DNA of 15,157 bases, from the NCBI GenBank assembly GCA_003136075.1, contig PNBP01000039.1, positions 32,463 through 47,619 of the forward strand, written 5' to 3'. Positions 14,439 through 15,157 of this stretch are shown piece after piece; the stretch's first letter is position 1, and each line of letters opens with the position of its first letter. The translations under genes were made by a program, and so were the position numbers. This stretch comes from Methanoregula sp. (GTDB lineage Archaea > Halobacteriota > Methanomicrobia > Methanomicrobiales > Methanospirillaceae). The notes under the pieces are model-generated. The model worked only from the letters and a program-made list of their open reading frames with translations, ran no database searches and had not been told where the DNA came from.

Positions 14439-15157
14439 ATGATCGACCAGATTTTTGAAAAACTCGCCCGGACCATCAATCATCACCCGCGAGGCGTCGC
14501 CGTCATCATAGCAGCAGTCTTTATTGTTGCCATCTTTGGCATGACGATGATCACGATGCAGACCGGGAACGATACATACCTGGATAAAAATTCTCCAAAA
14601 GGTATCCTGAACAGTCACTATACGGATACGTTCGCATCAGATTCCCTCATCCTCATCGTGGAAACAAGCGACCCGCTGAATCCTGAAATTCTCAAATATC
14701 TCGACCGGCTTGAAGGAGATATCAACCAGCAACAGAACATTGTTACATCAGCAAGTGTTGTCGATATCCTCAAAAGTGCAAACGGTGGGGTGCTCCCTCA
14801 ATCAAAAGGTGAAATTGACCAGATTGTCGCACAGATACCGCCGGAAGTGAAGGCTACCGCGATTCCCTCAAACGTCCTGACCCTGGTACAGATTCAGCTC
14901 GCACAGGGATTATCTGATGATACAAAAACGGCAACCCTGAAAAACGTGGAAGCGCTTGTCCTTCATTCAAATCCACCTGCAGGAGTTAAAGTGACCGTTT
15001 CCGGTAGTCCGGCGTTCACTGATCAGATGAGACAGGAAATGGGCTCTTCCATGGGTGTGCTTATCGGTGCTGCGATGCTCCTGATGGTACTGGTCATGGG
15101 CATCCTGTTCTCCTATGTCAGCCACCGGTTCCTGCCCGTGCTCCTTGTCGGTATCGG
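14439..15157 (+). CDS. RND-type exporter of the HAE3/MMPL family (3' end outside the window)
   Basis: The first 239 codons are visible. A cytoplasmic start (MIDQIFEKLA) leads to a first membrane helix (about 19-36), then a periplasm-like domain with the opening TGNDTYLDKNSPKG seen in this family, where a chain of acidic and Asn residues follows the first helix. The exterior domain runs to about 200, after which a second helix begins (MGVLIGAAMLLMVLVMG). Full-length relatives have about 700-800 residues and twelve helices, and archaeal ones are inferred to export lipids, hopanoid-like compounds or drugs. AGGAA a few bases upstream (14429-14433) is the likely Shine-Dalgarno. The preceding surface protein is a probable partner. 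Confidence 0.88.
   Translation, partial: MIDQIFEKLARTINHHPRGVAVIIAAVFIVAIFGMTMITMQTGNDTYLDKNSPKGILNSHYTDTFASDSLILIVETSDPLNPEILKYLDRLEGDINQQQNIVTSASVVDILKSANGGVLPQSKGEIDQIVAQIPPEVKATAIPSNVLTLVQIQLAQGLSDDTKTATLKNVEALVLHSNPPAGVKVTVSGSPAFTDQMRQEMGSSMGVLIGAAMLLMVLVMGILFSYVSHRFLPVLLVGI

Noticed and set aside
1..15157. CRISPR array, insertion sequence, tRNA or rRNA
   Set aside because: No regularly spaced repeats, transposase frame or terminal inverted repeats, and no cloverleaf or rRNA sequence, were recognised by eye on either strand; short RNAs could still be missed.

Overview
The window looks like chromosome of a methanogenic archaeon, most likely Methanomicrobiales (Methanoregula-like). The evidence is an archaeal translation factor aIF-1A, a NreA-type PCNA-binding repair protein, a CxxC-x17-CxxC mini zinc protein, a sensor kinase of a type common in that order, a COG1361-type surface protein next to an HAE3/MMPL-type RND exporter, TATA-box promoters with several apparently leaderless starts, and Shine-Dalgarno sites matching GGAGGTGA. 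The genus is an inference; there is no rRNA or other marker in the window.

Layout. Bases 1-437 hold the 3' end of an unrecognised protein. Bases 438-877 hold a TATA box, a perfect Shine-Dalgarno and a run of stem-loops that may be a structured RNA or leader. An eight-helix membrane protein follows (878-1627). Three leftward genes come next: a PAS/HATPase sensor fused to a GNAT acetyltransferase (5969-4086), NreA (4013-2826) and the Y-family polymerase DinB/Pol IV (2759-1695). NreA and DinB both end in PCNA-binding-like peptides and form a compact repair pair.

Bases 6283-7389 hold three small rightward genes: aIF-1A, which has no ATG/GTG/TTG start and seems to begin at ATT behind a well-placed Shine-Dalgarno; an unrecognised 53-residue protein; and a 57-residue zinc protein. 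Convergent to them is an RMD1/DUF155 membrane protein (8596-7535). Upstream of that is a TspO/MBR gene whose otherwise intact frame is broken by one TGA at a position where the family has tryptophan. A two-helix small membrane protein and a LysE-type exporter follow on the plus strand.

The right third is export and envelope: a DrrA/DrrB-like ABC exporter pair with a 4-base overlap (10618-12764), then a surface-anchored COG1361-like protein (12940-14310) and the beginning of an RND transporter (14439 to the window end).

The points most worth a second look are the apparent AUU start of aIF-1A, the sensor-GNAT fusion that has lost its usual phospho-acceptor histidine, the TspO nonsense codon, the NreA-DinB pairing with NreA lacking its zinc finger, and the structured region at 558-790. 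No CRISPR array, insertion sequence, tRNA or rRNA was seen.
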